From: an uncultured Clostridia bacterium
Lineage (GTDB): Bacteria > Bacillota > Clostridia > TANB77 > CAG-508
Assembly: GCA_944393475.1 (NCBI GenBank)
Contig: CALYAI010000004.1
Span: 1 to 33,574 of the forward strand
Direction of reading: 5' to 3'
DNA length: 33,574 nt
Of the stretch, positions 1-7,591 are shown piece after piece. Below the pieces are notes generated by a model. It did not search any database. It worked only from the letters and a program-made list of their open reading frames with translations, and was not told the DNA's origin. Position numbers and translations under genes: made by a program. How positions within the stretch are numbered: position 1 is the first letter of the stretch; each line of letters opens with the position of its first letter.

Positions 1-151
1 CTATTTCTGCTAAGTTTTTATTTGAATGAGCTGGTGAATATTTTTTAGGTTTCATTTCATATAATTTTACTTTTATTCCTCTTTTTGCTATTTGATATGC
101 TGCTTCTGTACCTGCAAGTCCACCACCTATTACATTAATATAATTTTCCAT
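1..151 (-). CDS. trmFO: TrmFO, folate-dependent tRNA (uracil-54-C5) methyltransferase, N-terminal fragment
   Basis: Only the first 50 codons are in the window; the gene continues past the left edge. The protein begins [20 protein letters not shown], a Rossmann FAD-binding loop ([10 protein letters not shown]). It is followed by [20 protein letters not shown], which matches the TrmFO pattern in which the FAD motif leads into YEMRP and a PAH segment. Known family role: an FAD enzyme that uses methylenetetrahydrofolate to make ribothymidine at position 54 of the tRNA T-loop. The ATG is preceded by an AGAGGAAG ribosome binding site. It starts 56 bases after the SNF2 helicase stop, so the two genes may share a transcript. 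The related GidA/MnmG also has an FAD loop, but the YEMKP and PAH segment favours TrmFO. Confidence 0.85.
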   Translation of the reverse strand, partial: MENYINVIGGGLAGTEAAYQIAKRGIKVKLYEMKPKKYSPAHSNKNLAEI

Positions 152-180
152 CAGTTCATCTTCTTCCTCTTTTATAATTT

Positions 181-202
181 TAGTCGGGACAATGCCCGAC
201 TA
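181..202 (-). other. Intercistronic hairpin between the SNF2 helicase gene and trmFO
   Basis: A perfect 8-bp inverted repeat (TAGTCGGG / CCCGACTA) with a 6-base loop lies between the helicase stop codon and the trmFO ribosome binding site. There is no T-tract on the minus-strand exit side, so it does not look like an intrinsic terminator. It may protect a 3' end or partly uncouple the two genes; this is inference. Confidence 0.5.
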
Positions 203-207
203 TTTAA

Positions 208-3200
208 TTAACTAAATAATTCTATAATATCATCTTTATTAAGCTTATTAATAAATGTTGTTTGAGTACTAAGCATACTATCTATAAGCTTAGATTTCTT
301 CTCCTGTAATTCATATATCTTCTCTTCAATTGAATTTTTTGTTATAAGTTTGTATACCTGTACATTATTTTTTTGACCAATTCTATATGCTCTATCAGTT
401 GCCTGATTTTCTGCAGACATATTCCACCATGGATCGTAGTGAATAACCATATCTGCACCAATTAAATTTAAGCCTGTTCCTCCTGCTTTTAGTGAAATTA
501 AAAATACCTTTACATCTGGATTATTATTAAAGTCATTTACTAATTTTACTCTTTCATCAACCTTTGTTTGTCCTGTTAGTTTATAATAATTTATTCCCTC
601 TTTTGCTAAATTTCCTTCTATAATATTAAGCATTGATGTATATCCAGAAAAGATTAATATTTTATGTCTTCCTGCAATTGCATCTTTTACTATTTCTATA
701 CATTGTGAAAGTTTACTACTTTCTCCCATATAATTTTCTAAAAATAAAGATGGATGACAACAAATTTGTCTTAGCCTTGTTAATAATGCTAATATTTTTA
801 TTTGCGATTTTTCTATTCCATTTCCTTCTATTTCGCTAATAGCTTGCTTTTTAGCTTGAGCCAAATATGATAGATATATTTGTAATTGTTCTCCTTGCAT
901 CTCATTATTTAAAACGGTAATACTCTTCTCTGGAAGCTCTTTTAGAACATCCTTCTTAACTCTACGCAATACAAATGGTTTTATCATCATCTTCAATTTT
1001 TGCATTGCTTCTTCGTCATTATCCTTCATTATAGGAATTTCATATAGTTGTTTAAATTTTTTATATGTAAATAAATATCCTGGCATTATATAATCAAATA
1101 TTGACCATAATTCAGCCAAAGAATTTTCTATTGGTGTTCCTGTTAATGCATATCTTGTTTGTGCATTTATTGCCTTTAATGATTTAGCATTTTGTGTATT
1201 GCTATTTTTTATATATTGTGCTTCATCGGCTATTTGATATTTAAACAGTATATTTTCTTGTTTATATACATCCATATCTCTTTTTAATAAATCATATGAA
1301 GTAATTACTAAATCATAATTTGGAATACTTTTAATTTGTTTTTCTCTTTCTTCTGAATTTCCTCTTATAACCAAAACTTTAATATTTTTTGCAAACTTTT
1401 CTATTTCGCTTTTCCAATTTAAAGCAAGTGAACTTGGTGTTACAACAATTGATGGTAATTTAACTTTGGCATGTTCTTTGTAGTCCAATAATACAGAAAT
1501 TAATTGTACTGTTTTACCAAGTCCCATATCATCTGCTAATATTCCTCCAAACTTATAGTCGTCAAGAATCTTAAGCCATTTATATCCTACTTTTTGATAG
1601 TATCTTAGTGTGCAATTTAAATCATTTGGAATATTAATTTCATTATCATACTCGCGTTCATCTATATTATTTACTAATTCTTTATATTCTTTATCTTTTT
1701 GTATTTCTACATTCTTTACATTTTCTAATAATTTATTTAAATATAAAGACCTATAGACTGGGACTCTTATCTTTCCTTTTTCTAAATCCTTATAATTTAC
1801 TTCCATTCCATATTCTAAACTGTTTAGGAATTTAATATCTTCGTTTTGTTCCAAATCTAAGAAGCTTCCATCTTTTAACCTATGATATTTTTTCTTTAAA
1901 TTATATTTCTCTAAAATTTCTTTTAATTCACTTCTATCAAAATCAAGACCTGTTAAATCAATATTTAATAAATTATTTTCTATTTTTACACCAACTATTC
2001 CTAATTTTGGTTGTCTAATTTCTTTTGTTTTAAAATTATCTGTTACTAACACTTCATAATTTTCTGTATAATTATTTATATCCTGTGATAAAAAATTATA
2101 TATTGCATCATCTGAAACCAATACGAATCTCTTATTGGCTGAATCTAGTAAAAATCCTGTCTTTCTGCACATATTTAAACAATTTGACTCTTGTATAACA
2201 TTTCTTGCTACTTTTGGAATATTCTCTAAATCCAATGGATTAAATTCGATTTCACCATACATAAACTTTAATTCTGCAATAATATAATTATTCTTATCGA
2301 AGTCCAAAAACATCTTTACAATTAAATCTTTTGGAATATAATCCTTTAATTTTTCCGTATCTATACTAGAAACATCTATGTACTCCTTCATCTTTGGCAA
2401 AACCAAAGAAAAGAAATCAGGCAATTCTTTTTTATTAAATCTAATCTCTCTAATGAAATTTTTCTTATATATATCTAATAATTTTATTACTGTATTTTTA
2501 TAATTTTTATTGCATCTATAAATAAAATCATTTAGTACAATATAAATATATTCTTTTCCTTCTAATACATAATATTCAAAAATATCTTCTTTTTGAACTA
2601 ATTCAAATTCCCCATCAGAAACTTCAGATAATTTAAATTTAATATTTGGAGTTCCTGGAATAAAAGATATCTTCCCTGTTTCTCCGTCCTGGGTAATTTC
2701 CAATTTTTTTCCCTTTACTATCTCAAAAAACTCATCAAGTCCTGTATTACTTAAAATTATGCAATTATCACTCAATACTTTTCCATAATATCTGTAACCA
2801 GCATTACCACTACTATTAACGTATTTTATTATTTCAGCGTGTTTAAGAATAAATTCTAGAATTGGTAAGCTATCTCTTGCAAAGTTTTCTTTTGTGTGGA
2901 TAAACTCAAGTTTATTACCATATTTTACACTTTCTTTATTTAGCATACTTGTGTAAAAATCTGAAAGACTCTTTATCTTATAGAATTTATCTGTTCCTAA
3001 CTTGAATTCGACCTTTATCTCCTTATAATAGCTATCAAAAATAATACTTGGAATAATCTTTACATTTTTATTATCTTTTACAGTTTTTTCTTTTTCTTCA
3101 GATGTATCTACTTCTGTATTATAAAATGCTTTAATTAGTTGTTTAAATCCCCTATGATCCATCTTATTATCTGATTGATTTTTTTGTTGTACCACTTGAT

Positions 3201-3522
3201 TTTTGCATAATTTTTCATATACTGCATTATCTATAAATTCTATCATTGTAGCTAATATATGTTTGCATGTACAATAATTTTGAGCATTATCTAAACATGA
3301 GCATTTTATATCTTTTATTTCTCCATCTTCAACTTTAATAAAAACATTATATGTGTTTTTATTACCTTTTACATCTGCAGATAAAGCAAAATTATTTTTA
3401 TTTTCGTATTCTACATTAGTTATTGTTACTCTCTTTTCTTTTGCATAATTTAACGCTTTACTATATCTAGCATCTCCTGCATTTTCATATAGTTCAGTTA
3501 TAATTTCTTCATTAACTAACAT
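208..3522 (-). CDS. SWIM zinc-finger SNF2-family helicase (DEAD/H ATPase)
   Basis: This is a 1104-aa Swi2/Snf2-type ATPase. Near the N-terminus, residues 74-88 carry a SWIM-type zinc ligand set (CxC then CxH: C74, C76, C86, H88). The middle resembles the bacterial SNF2-associated domain. The C-terminal half is the ATPase core: Walker A ADDMGLGKT near residue 665, the DEAQ box near 766, ALTGTPIEN after it, and the helicase C lobe with GGTGLNL and the arginine-finger motif DRAYRIGQ. Family members are dsDNA translocases that remodel protein-DNA or polymerase complexes; the bacterial SWIM class has no assigned substrate. Start: ATG preceded by GGGAG. A promoter lies about 40-70 bases upstream. 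The length is normal for this class and no defect is seen. Confidence 0.9.
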   Translation of the reverse strand: MLVNEEIITELYENAGDARYSKALNYAKEKRVTITNVEYENKNNFALSADVKGNKNTYNVFIKVEDGEIKDIKCSCLDNAQNYCTCKHILATMIEFIDNAVYEKLCKNQVVQQKNQSDNKMDHRGFKQLIKAFYNTEVDTSEEKEKTVKDNKNVKIIPSIIFDSYYKEIKVEFKLGTDKFYKIKSLSDFYTSMLNKESVKYGNKLEFIHTKENFARDSLPILEFILKHAEIIKYVNSSGNAGYRYYGKVLSDNCIILSNTGLDEFFEIVKGKKLEITQDGETGKISFIPGTPNIKFKLSEVSDGEFELVQKEDIFEYYVLEGKEYIYIVLNDFIYRCNKNYKNTVIKLLDIYKKNFIREIRFNKKELPDFFSLVLPKMKEYIDVSSIDTEKLKDYIPKDLIVKMFLDFDKNNYIIAELKFMYGEIEFNPLDLENIPKVARNVIQESNCLNMCRKTGFLLDSANKRFVLVSDDAIYNFLSQDINNYTENYEVLVTDNFKTKEIRQPKLGIVGVKIENNLLNIDLTGLDFDRSELKEILEKYNLKKKYHRLKDGSFLDLEQNEDIKFLNSLEYGMEVNYKDLEKGKIRVPVYRSLYLNKLLENVKNVEIQKDKEYKELVNNIDEREYDNEINIPNDLNCTLRYYQKVGYKWLKILDDYKFGGILADDMGLGKTVQLISVLLDYKEHAKVKLPSIVVTPSSLALNWKSEIEKFAKNIKVLVIRGNSEEREKQIKSIPNYDLVITSYDLLKRDMDVYKQENILFKYQIADEAQYIKNSNTQNAKSLKAINAQTRYALTGTPIENSLAELWSIFDYIMPGYLFTYKKFKQLYEIPIMKDNDEEAMQKLKMMIKPFVLRRVKKDVLKELPEKSITVLNNEMQGEQLQIYLSYLAQAKKQAISEIEGNGIEKSQIKILALLTRLRQICCHPSLFLENYMGESSKLSQCIEIVKDAIAGRHKILIFSGYTSMLNIIEGNLAKEGINYYKLTGQTKVDERVKLVNDFNNNPDVKVFLISLKAGGTGLNLIGADMVIHYDPWWNMSAENQATDRAYRIGQKNNVQVYKLITKNSIEEKIYELQEKKSKLIDSMLSTQTTFINKLNKDDIIELFS

Positions 3523-3561
3523 CTTATTGTACTCCCACTACGATTATTATTTCAGTTTACA

Positions 3562-3590
3562 ATTATATAATATTTTTTAAATTTAGACAA
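3562..3590 (-). promoter_or_regulatory. Sigma-A promoter for the SNF2 helicase gene
   Basis: On the minus strand TTGTCT (3585-3590) is followed by a 17-base spacer and a perfect TATAAT (3562-3567), about 40 bases before the helicase ATG. It is downstream of the topA terminator, so the helicase gene starts its own transcript. Confidence 0.65.
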
Positions 3591-3610
3591 GTGGGCACTA
3601 ATATTTTATT

Positions 3611-3655
3611 TCAAAAAATAAAAGAGTTTTCAATGTAAAACATTGAAAACTCTTT
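3611..3655 (-). terminator. Intrinsic terminator of topA
   Basis: A 15-bp perfect stem (3621-3635 with 3641-3655, loop TAAAA) begins 2 bases beyond the topA stop. On the minus strand it is followed by a T-rich run (3611-3620). The other side also has a short T-run, so it could work in both directions, but no plus-strand gene enters it. Confidence 0.85.
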
Positions 3656-3657
3656 TT

Positions 3658-5637
3658 CTACTTTTTATCCTTTTTTGGTTTTGTCCAAGAAATATAATCA
3701 CACTTTTCTGGATTATTTTCGCATATATAAAATGTTTTCCTATTTTTAGTTTTTCTAATCTGAACTTTTCCTCCACATTTAGGGCAAGGTTCCTCTATTG
3801 TTTCTACATATGGCTTTGTATTCTTACACTCTGGGTATCCAGGACAAGCCAAAAACTTTCCAAATCTTCCATATTTTATTACCATCATTCTTCCACATTT
3901 TTCACATGGTATATCTGAAACTTCCTCTTGTAATTCTACATGTTCCAAATTTTTTTCTACTTCTTTTAATTCCTTTTCGAATGGTCCATAGAACTCACTT
4001 ATCATCTTTTTCCATTCTTCCTTACCTTCAGCTATTTCATCGAATTGATTTTCTATTTTTGCTGTAAATTCTACATTTATGATATCTGGAAAATTTTCTA
4101 TTAATAATTGGTTTACTACCTTGCCTAGCTCTGTTGGAATTAATTGTTTTCCTTCTTTTTCTATATAATTTCTTGTTAATATTGTTGTTATTGTAGGTGA
4201 ATATGTACTTGGTCTACCTATATCCTTTTCTTCTAGAGCTTTAACTAAACTTGCTTCTGTATATCTTGGTGGTGGCTCTGTAAAACTCTGCTTTGATTCT
4301 AATTTTTCTTTCTTTAGTTCCTGATTTACTTCAACCAATGGTATTTGCCCAATCTCATCTTCTTTTTCATCAGTTCCTTCTACATATAATGTCATAAAAC
4401 CTTTGAATTTAATAGATTGACCATTTGCTTTAAAATTATATTCATTTGCATCTATTGTTACTGCTAGTGTATCAAATATTGCAGATTTCATTTGACTTGC
4501 TAAAAATCTATTATATATTAATTTGTAAAGCTTATATTGATCACTTGATAGAGAATCTTTAATTTGATCTGGATTAATATCTATATATGTTGGTCTTATT
4601 GCTTCGTGTGCATCTTGTGCATCTGCTTTTGTTTTATAATATCTGTTTTCATAATAGTCCATTCCATAAGTATTTTCTATTACGTCTTTTGCAACCTTTC
4701 TTGCCTCTTCAGAAATTCTAGTAGAATCCGTTCTCATATATGTAATTAGACCAACTGTGCCTTTTTCTGGTATTTTTATTCCTTCATAAAGCATTTGTGC
4801 AACTGACATAGTCTTCCTTAAACTGAAATTAAGTTTTCTAGATGCTTCTTGTTGCATCGTACTTGTTGTAAAAGGTGGTGCAGGATTTCTTTTTCTTTCT
4901 CCTTTTTTTACATCTTTTACAATATATTTTGCATCTTTAATATTTTTTACTATCTCATCTACTTCTTCTTTTGTATGAATTTCTATTTTTTGATTATTCT
5001 TTCCTACTAGTTTTGCTTCAAAACTTTTATCTGTATTTTTATCTAATAATTGTACAATAATATTCCAATATTCTTCTGGCACAAAATTTTCTATTTCTTT
5101 TTCTCTGTCTACAATTAATTTAACTGCTACAGATTGCACCCTTCCTGCAGATAATCCTTTTCTTACCTTCTTCCATAAAAGTGGACTTATTTTATATCCA
5201 ACAATCCTATCTAAAACACGTCTCGCTTGTTGTGCATCCACCAAGTTTAAATCTATTTTTCTTGGTGATTTCATTGCCTTTTGGACTGCTGTCTTAGTAA
5301 TTTCATTAAATGTTACTCTAGATTTACTATCTTCCGGTATATCTAATAAATGAGCTAAGTGCCATGCTATTGCTTCCCCTTCGCGATCAGGGTCAGTTGC
5401 AAGATATACTTGTTTTGCAGATTTAGCATCTTTTTTTAGTTCTTTTATTAGACTTCCCTTACCTCTTATATTAATATATTCAGGTTCAAAATTTTTTTCT
5501 ATATTAACTCCTAATTTTGACTTTGGTAAATCTCTAATATGTCCCATAGAAGCAACTACTTTTGTTTTTCCTCCAAGGAATTTCTTTATTGTATTTGCTT
5601 TGGCTGGTGATTCAACTATTATTAATTTATCTGGCAT
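3658..5637 (-). CDS. topA: DNA topoisomerase I (type IA)
   Basis: This 659-aa enzyme relaxes negative supercoils through a 5'-phosphotyrosine intermediate. The TOPRIM domain is at the N-terminus, with the catalytic Glu in IVESPAKA (E9) and the metal motif DPDREGE (82-88). The active-site tyrosine is Y300 in ITYMRTDST. Other family signatures are SAGRVQSVAV (173-182) and PPPRYTEASLVKALEE in the core. The C-terminus carries two four-cysteine zinc ribbons (CEKCG...CPGYPECKN and CPKCGG...CENNPEKC). Length and domain order are usual for Firmicutes TopA. The ATG follows AAGGAGAAGAAA. A promoter is visible just upstream and a strong terminator just downstream, so the gene is probably monocistronic. 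Confidence 0.97.
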   Translation of the reverse strand: MPDKLIIVESPAKANTIKKFLGGKTKVVASMGHIRDLPKSKLGVNIEKNFEPEYINIRGKGSLIKELKKDAKSAKQVYLATDPDREGEAIAWHLAHLLDIPEDSKSRVTFNEITKTAVQKAMKSPRKIDLNLVDAQQARRVLDRIVGYKISPLLWKKVRKGLSAGRVQSVAVKLIVDREKEIENFVPEEYWNIIVQLLDKNTDKSFEAKLVGKNNQKIEIHTKEEVDEIVKNIKDAKYIVKDVKKGERKRNPAPPFTTSTMQQEASRKLNFSLRKTMSVAQMLYEGIKIPEKGTVGLITYMRTDSTRISEEARKVAKDVIENTYGMDYYENRYYKTKADAQDAHEAIRPTYIDINPDQIKDSLSSDQYKLYKLIYNRFLASQMKSAIFDTLAVTIDANEYNFKANGQSIKFKGFMTLYVEGTDEKEDEIGQIPLVEVNQELKKEKLESKQSFTEPPPRYTEASLVKALEEKDIGRPSTYSPTITTILTRNYIEKEGKQLIPTELGKVVNQLLIENFPDIINVEFTAKIENQFDEIAEGKEEWKKMISEFYGPFEKELKEVEKNLEHVELQEEVSDIPCEKCGRMMVIKYGRFGKFLACPGYPECKNTKPYVETIEEPCPKCGGKVQIRKTKNRKTFYICENNPEKCDYISWTKPKKDKK

Positions 5638-5686
5638 TTTCTTCTCCTTTTTATTATAGTTTATTCTATAATTTTATATCTATAGT

Positions 5687-5715
5687 ATTTTAGTTCATAT
5701 ATTAGTTTTTTTCAA
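5687..5715 (-). promoter_or_regulatory. Sigma-A promoter of topA
   Basis: Minus strand TTGAAA (5710-5715), 17-base spacer, TAAAAT (5687-5692), roughly 50 bases before the topA ATG, in the gap after the 99-aa gene. The spacing is ideal and the boxes are 5/6 matches. No terminator is evident after the 99-aa gene, so topA may also receive read-through. Confidence 0.55.
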
Positions 5716-5722
5716 GTATTTT

Positions 5723-6022
5723 TTAACATTTAGATAAATCCTGAAGTACTTCTTTTAATGAAATTGGAGTCACCTCATTTCGCTTTAACGTCTCTAAGAC
5801 TTCATTTTCCATCGTTTCATCATTGGTAAATGTATCGACTGATGCTTTTTCCACCTTAATCTCCTGATTAATATATTCTGTCTTTACTACTTCAATTCCA
5901 AAAACATCATTCCGATTTTTTAAATCTTTTATTTTATAATATTCTAATTTTATAGGATATAAAATTCCTTCTCTTCTTAGATTTTCTCTATCCATAAATC
6001 TTCCGCCAAAAAAAATCTTCAT
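5723..6022 (-). CDS. Small conserved-looking protein of unknown function (DUF6514-like?)
   Basis: A 99-aa soluble protein with no membrane segment. The layout is a short N-terminal strand region (YPIKLEYYKIKD), then FGIEVVKTEYIN, then an acidic helix, and the C-terminal block RNEVTPISLKEVLQDL. The pattern of a GIEVVK-type strand followed by a terminal N-x-VTP-x-x-L-x-x-V block resembles small clostridial proteins grouped as DUF6514; this is from memory and tentative. No catalytic motif is visible. The start is secure: GGAGGAGTTAT directly precedes the ATG, although MDRENL nine codons later is another Met. A possible promoter overlapping an inverted repeat lies upstream. Confidence 0.7.
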   Translation of the reverse strand: MKIFFGGRFMDRENLRREGILYPIKLEYYKIKDLKNRNDVFGIEVVKTEYINQEIKVEKASVDTFTNDETMENEVLETLKRNEVTPISLKEVLQDLSKC

Positions 6023-6055
6023 ATAACTCCTCCAATTTGTCTTCTATTTTTTATA

Positions 6056-6100
6056 AATATATACTTCAAATCCACTATCTGCAAGAAAAATCGTTCTTGC
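6056..6100 (-). promoter_or_regulatory. Possible promoter with overlapping inverted repeat, upstream of the 99-aa gene
   Basis: Minus strand TTGCAG (6079-6084) and TATATT (6056-6061) are 17 bases apart, about 35 bases before the ATG. The -35 box overlaps one arm of an inverted repeat, GCAAGAA (6081-6087) / TTCTTGC (6094-6100). A repressor or activator site is possible but unproven. The match to consensus is only fair. Confidence 0.4.
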
Positions 6101-6134
6101 ATTTTCGAGTTAATATGACAATTTTCTATACTTT

Positions 6135-6164
6135 TTCATATTATTTTTTAAAAAGTAATATGAA
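6135..6164. repeat. 30-base near-perfect palindrome
   Basis: Two abutting 15-base arms (6135-6149 and 6150-6164) are inverted copies with one T/C difference, i.e. a G-U pair in RNA. It lies between the terminator of the murG-distal operon and the 99-aa gene. It has no loop, so cruciform or dimer-operator roles are as likely as an RNA hairpin. Confidence 0.55.
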
Positions 6165-6190
6165 TTCATTTCTTTTTTGTAATTATATGT

Positions 6191-6228
6191 CAAAAAATCT
6201 CTTTAGATTATTTTCTAAAGAGATTTTT
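6191..6228 (-). terminator. Intrinsic terminator at the end of the dcw/murG operon
   Basis: A perfect 14-bp stem (6193-6206 with 6215-6228), 8-base loop, starts 3 bases after the stop of the 258-aa gene. The minus-strand exit is T-rich, because the left arm begins with A-runs. It marks the 3' end of the transcript carrying murG and the three unknown genes. Confidence 0.85.
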
Positions 6229-6230
6229 AT

Positions 6231-7007
6231 TTATGCTGCCATCATTGCATTAAAAGCAGAATTTATTTTATCTTTATTGTTTTCCATTTGAATTGCAAAT
6301 TCAAAAATTTGGCTATATAGTGTTCCTATTGAGTTATCAACTTTATTAGTTAGCTGAACAATTTTTTCTTCTGAAGGTTTTAAAACATAATTTGTAAAAT
6401 TCTTTTTTCTGTTAAATCTTTTTATTAAATTTGCTATAAAAACAAGAATTTTGCTTTCTTTCTTTTCCACAATAGCATTCTTGGTATCCAATTTTATTCT
6501 TTCTGAAAATTCGCTAACTTGATCAATACATGCTTCTAAACGATTATTACATTCAGAAATAATCATTTCGTAATTTAATTTTTTCTGAATTGAAGCATTA
6601 ATTTTATTTGTATAATAACGAATTTTATCCGGATCATTTTTTTCTAATGCTTTTTCCAAGTTCTGTCTATTGATACTAATGTTTGTTACAACAATTACTT
6701 CTGATTGTAAAGCTGATGTTAATTCCTTTTGTATATTTACATATCTCGTGCTACAAACATTAAACAATTTGTCCAATTGTTTTTTGTATTTTTCTACTAA
6801 ATTGTCAATTTCTACTTGATATTTTTCTAATGAATTATAATAGTTAGCTTGTAAATATAATTCGTCTTTAAATTCAGTTAATCTAATCTCCTTGCTATTT
6901 GATAGTGCATTTTCAAATAAGATTGCTAAATGCATTTGTTTTTGATTCTCTATTTCTACAATTTCTTTTAAATCCTCTTTTAAATTTTCTTTAGTAATTT
7001 CTTGCAT
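6231..7007 (-). CDS. Unknown 258-aa predicted coiled-coil protein, last gene of the murG operon
   Basis: I do not recognise this family. The protein is almost wholly helix-forming, rich in Lys, Glu, Asn and Leu, with long heptad-like stretches (about residues 1-80, 85-165 and 205-255). There is no signal peptide and no convincing transmembrane segment; residues 181-190 (KILVFIANLI) form a short amphipathic or hydrophobic patch followed by a basic KRFNRKK cluster. There is one free CSTR and one ECNNRLEAC pair of cysteines. Its ATG overlaps the stop of the 133-aa gene by one base (TAATG), so translation is probably coupled. It is followed at once by a strong terminator. Position after murG suggests, but does not show, an envelope or division role. 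Other explanations are an accessory cassette or a toxin-type helical protein. Confidence 0.75.
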   Translation of the reverse strand: MQEITKENLKEDLKEIVEIENQKQMHLAILFENALSNSKEIRLTEFKDELYLQANYYNSLEKYQVEIDNLVEKYKKQLDKLFNVCSTRYVNIQKELTSALQSEVIVVTNISINRQNLEKALEKNDPDKIRYYTNKINASIQKKLNYEMIISECNNRLEACIDQVSEFSERIKLDTKNAIVEKKESKILVFIANLIKRFNRKKNFTNYVLKPSEEKIVQLTNKVDNSIGTLYSQIFEFAIQMENNKDKINSAFNAMMAA

Positions 7008-7408
7008 TATCTTTCGCCACCTTCTCCAAACATTCTATTTCCTACACTCTTTACTCCATTTTCCAACGTATCTAAAGTTTTATCTGTTATAGACTTTTCT
7101 ACAACATCTTTAGTAAGTTCCATTGAAGACTGTAATGATTGAATTGGAGATATTTGTTTTCCTAAAATACCGTTATCTATAACTAAATCTTTATACATTT
7201 TGGCTGTTACAATTGCAGGTGCAAAAAGATATGTTGTTGCAATTGTTGCACCAAGTCCAACGACTTTTTTAGAAGGAGCACTTTTTGCTATATTTCCTAA
7301 GATATTCATTGTATTTCTACCAATAAATTGTCCTCCTTTTATAAATCCTTTTAGAGAATATTTACCAATTGTCTTTGCACCATTTATCATTATATCTTTT
7401 GTACCCAT
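7007..7408 (-). CDS. Unknown 133-aa protein with one hydrophobic segment, murG operon
   Basis: Unrecognised. The N-terminal third is basic and glycine-rich (TIGKYSLKGFIKGGQFIGRN). A hydrophobic stretch at about residues 49-70 (KVVGLGATIATTYLFAPAIV) could be a single membrane helix, and an amphipathic helical C-terminal region follows. The start is well supported: AGGAGG, eight bases before the ATG, lies inside the last codons of the preceding 54-aa gene, whose TAA overlaps this ATG (TAATG). The same one-base overlap joins it to the 258-aa gene downstream. The tight coupling suggests the three proteins are made in fixed ratio and may form a complex; this is inference. Confidence 0.75.
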   Translation of the reverse strand: MGTKDIMINGAKTIGKYSLKGFIKGGQFIGRNTMNILGNIAKSAPSKKVVGLGATIATTYLFAPAIVTAKMYKDLVIDNGILGKQISPIQSLQSSMELTKDVVEKSITDKTLDTLENGVKSVGNRMFGEGGER

Positions 7409-7572
7409 TATATTTTCCTCCTAATACAATCCAAATATTCTGTTATGTGCTGATCTATTCTATTCTGTATATTTGTTTCCTGTATATTTAATTTATCTAG
7501 TTCATTTTGAATAATTGTTGTATCCACTGAATTAACATTTTGTATTTTTCCGTTTAGTAAAAATCCGTTCAT
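7408..7572 (-). CDS. Unknown 54-aa helical small protein, first of the three-gene tail after murG
   Basis: A short gene starting MNGFLLNGKIQNVNSVDTTI. Residues 18-50 look like one amphipathic helix or coiled coil (IIQNELDKLNIQETNIQNRI) and the end is basic (CIRRKI). A GTAGGATGA ribosome binding site lies before the ATG, 19 bases after the murG stop codon. The TAA overlaps the next ATG, and its last codons contain that gene's AGGAGG. Support for it being real is its snug fit between murG and the next gene, the overlap and the ribosome binding site. No homologue is known to me. Confidence 0.65.
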   Translation of the reverse strand: MNGFLLNGKIQNVNSVDTTIIQNELDKLNIQETNIQNRIDQHITEYLDCIRRKI

Positions 7573-7591
7573 ATATCATCCTACTTTCTTA

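Noticed and set aside
181..202. Terminator between the SNF2 helicase gene and trmFO
   Set aside because: The stem is good but no T-run follows it on the minus strand.
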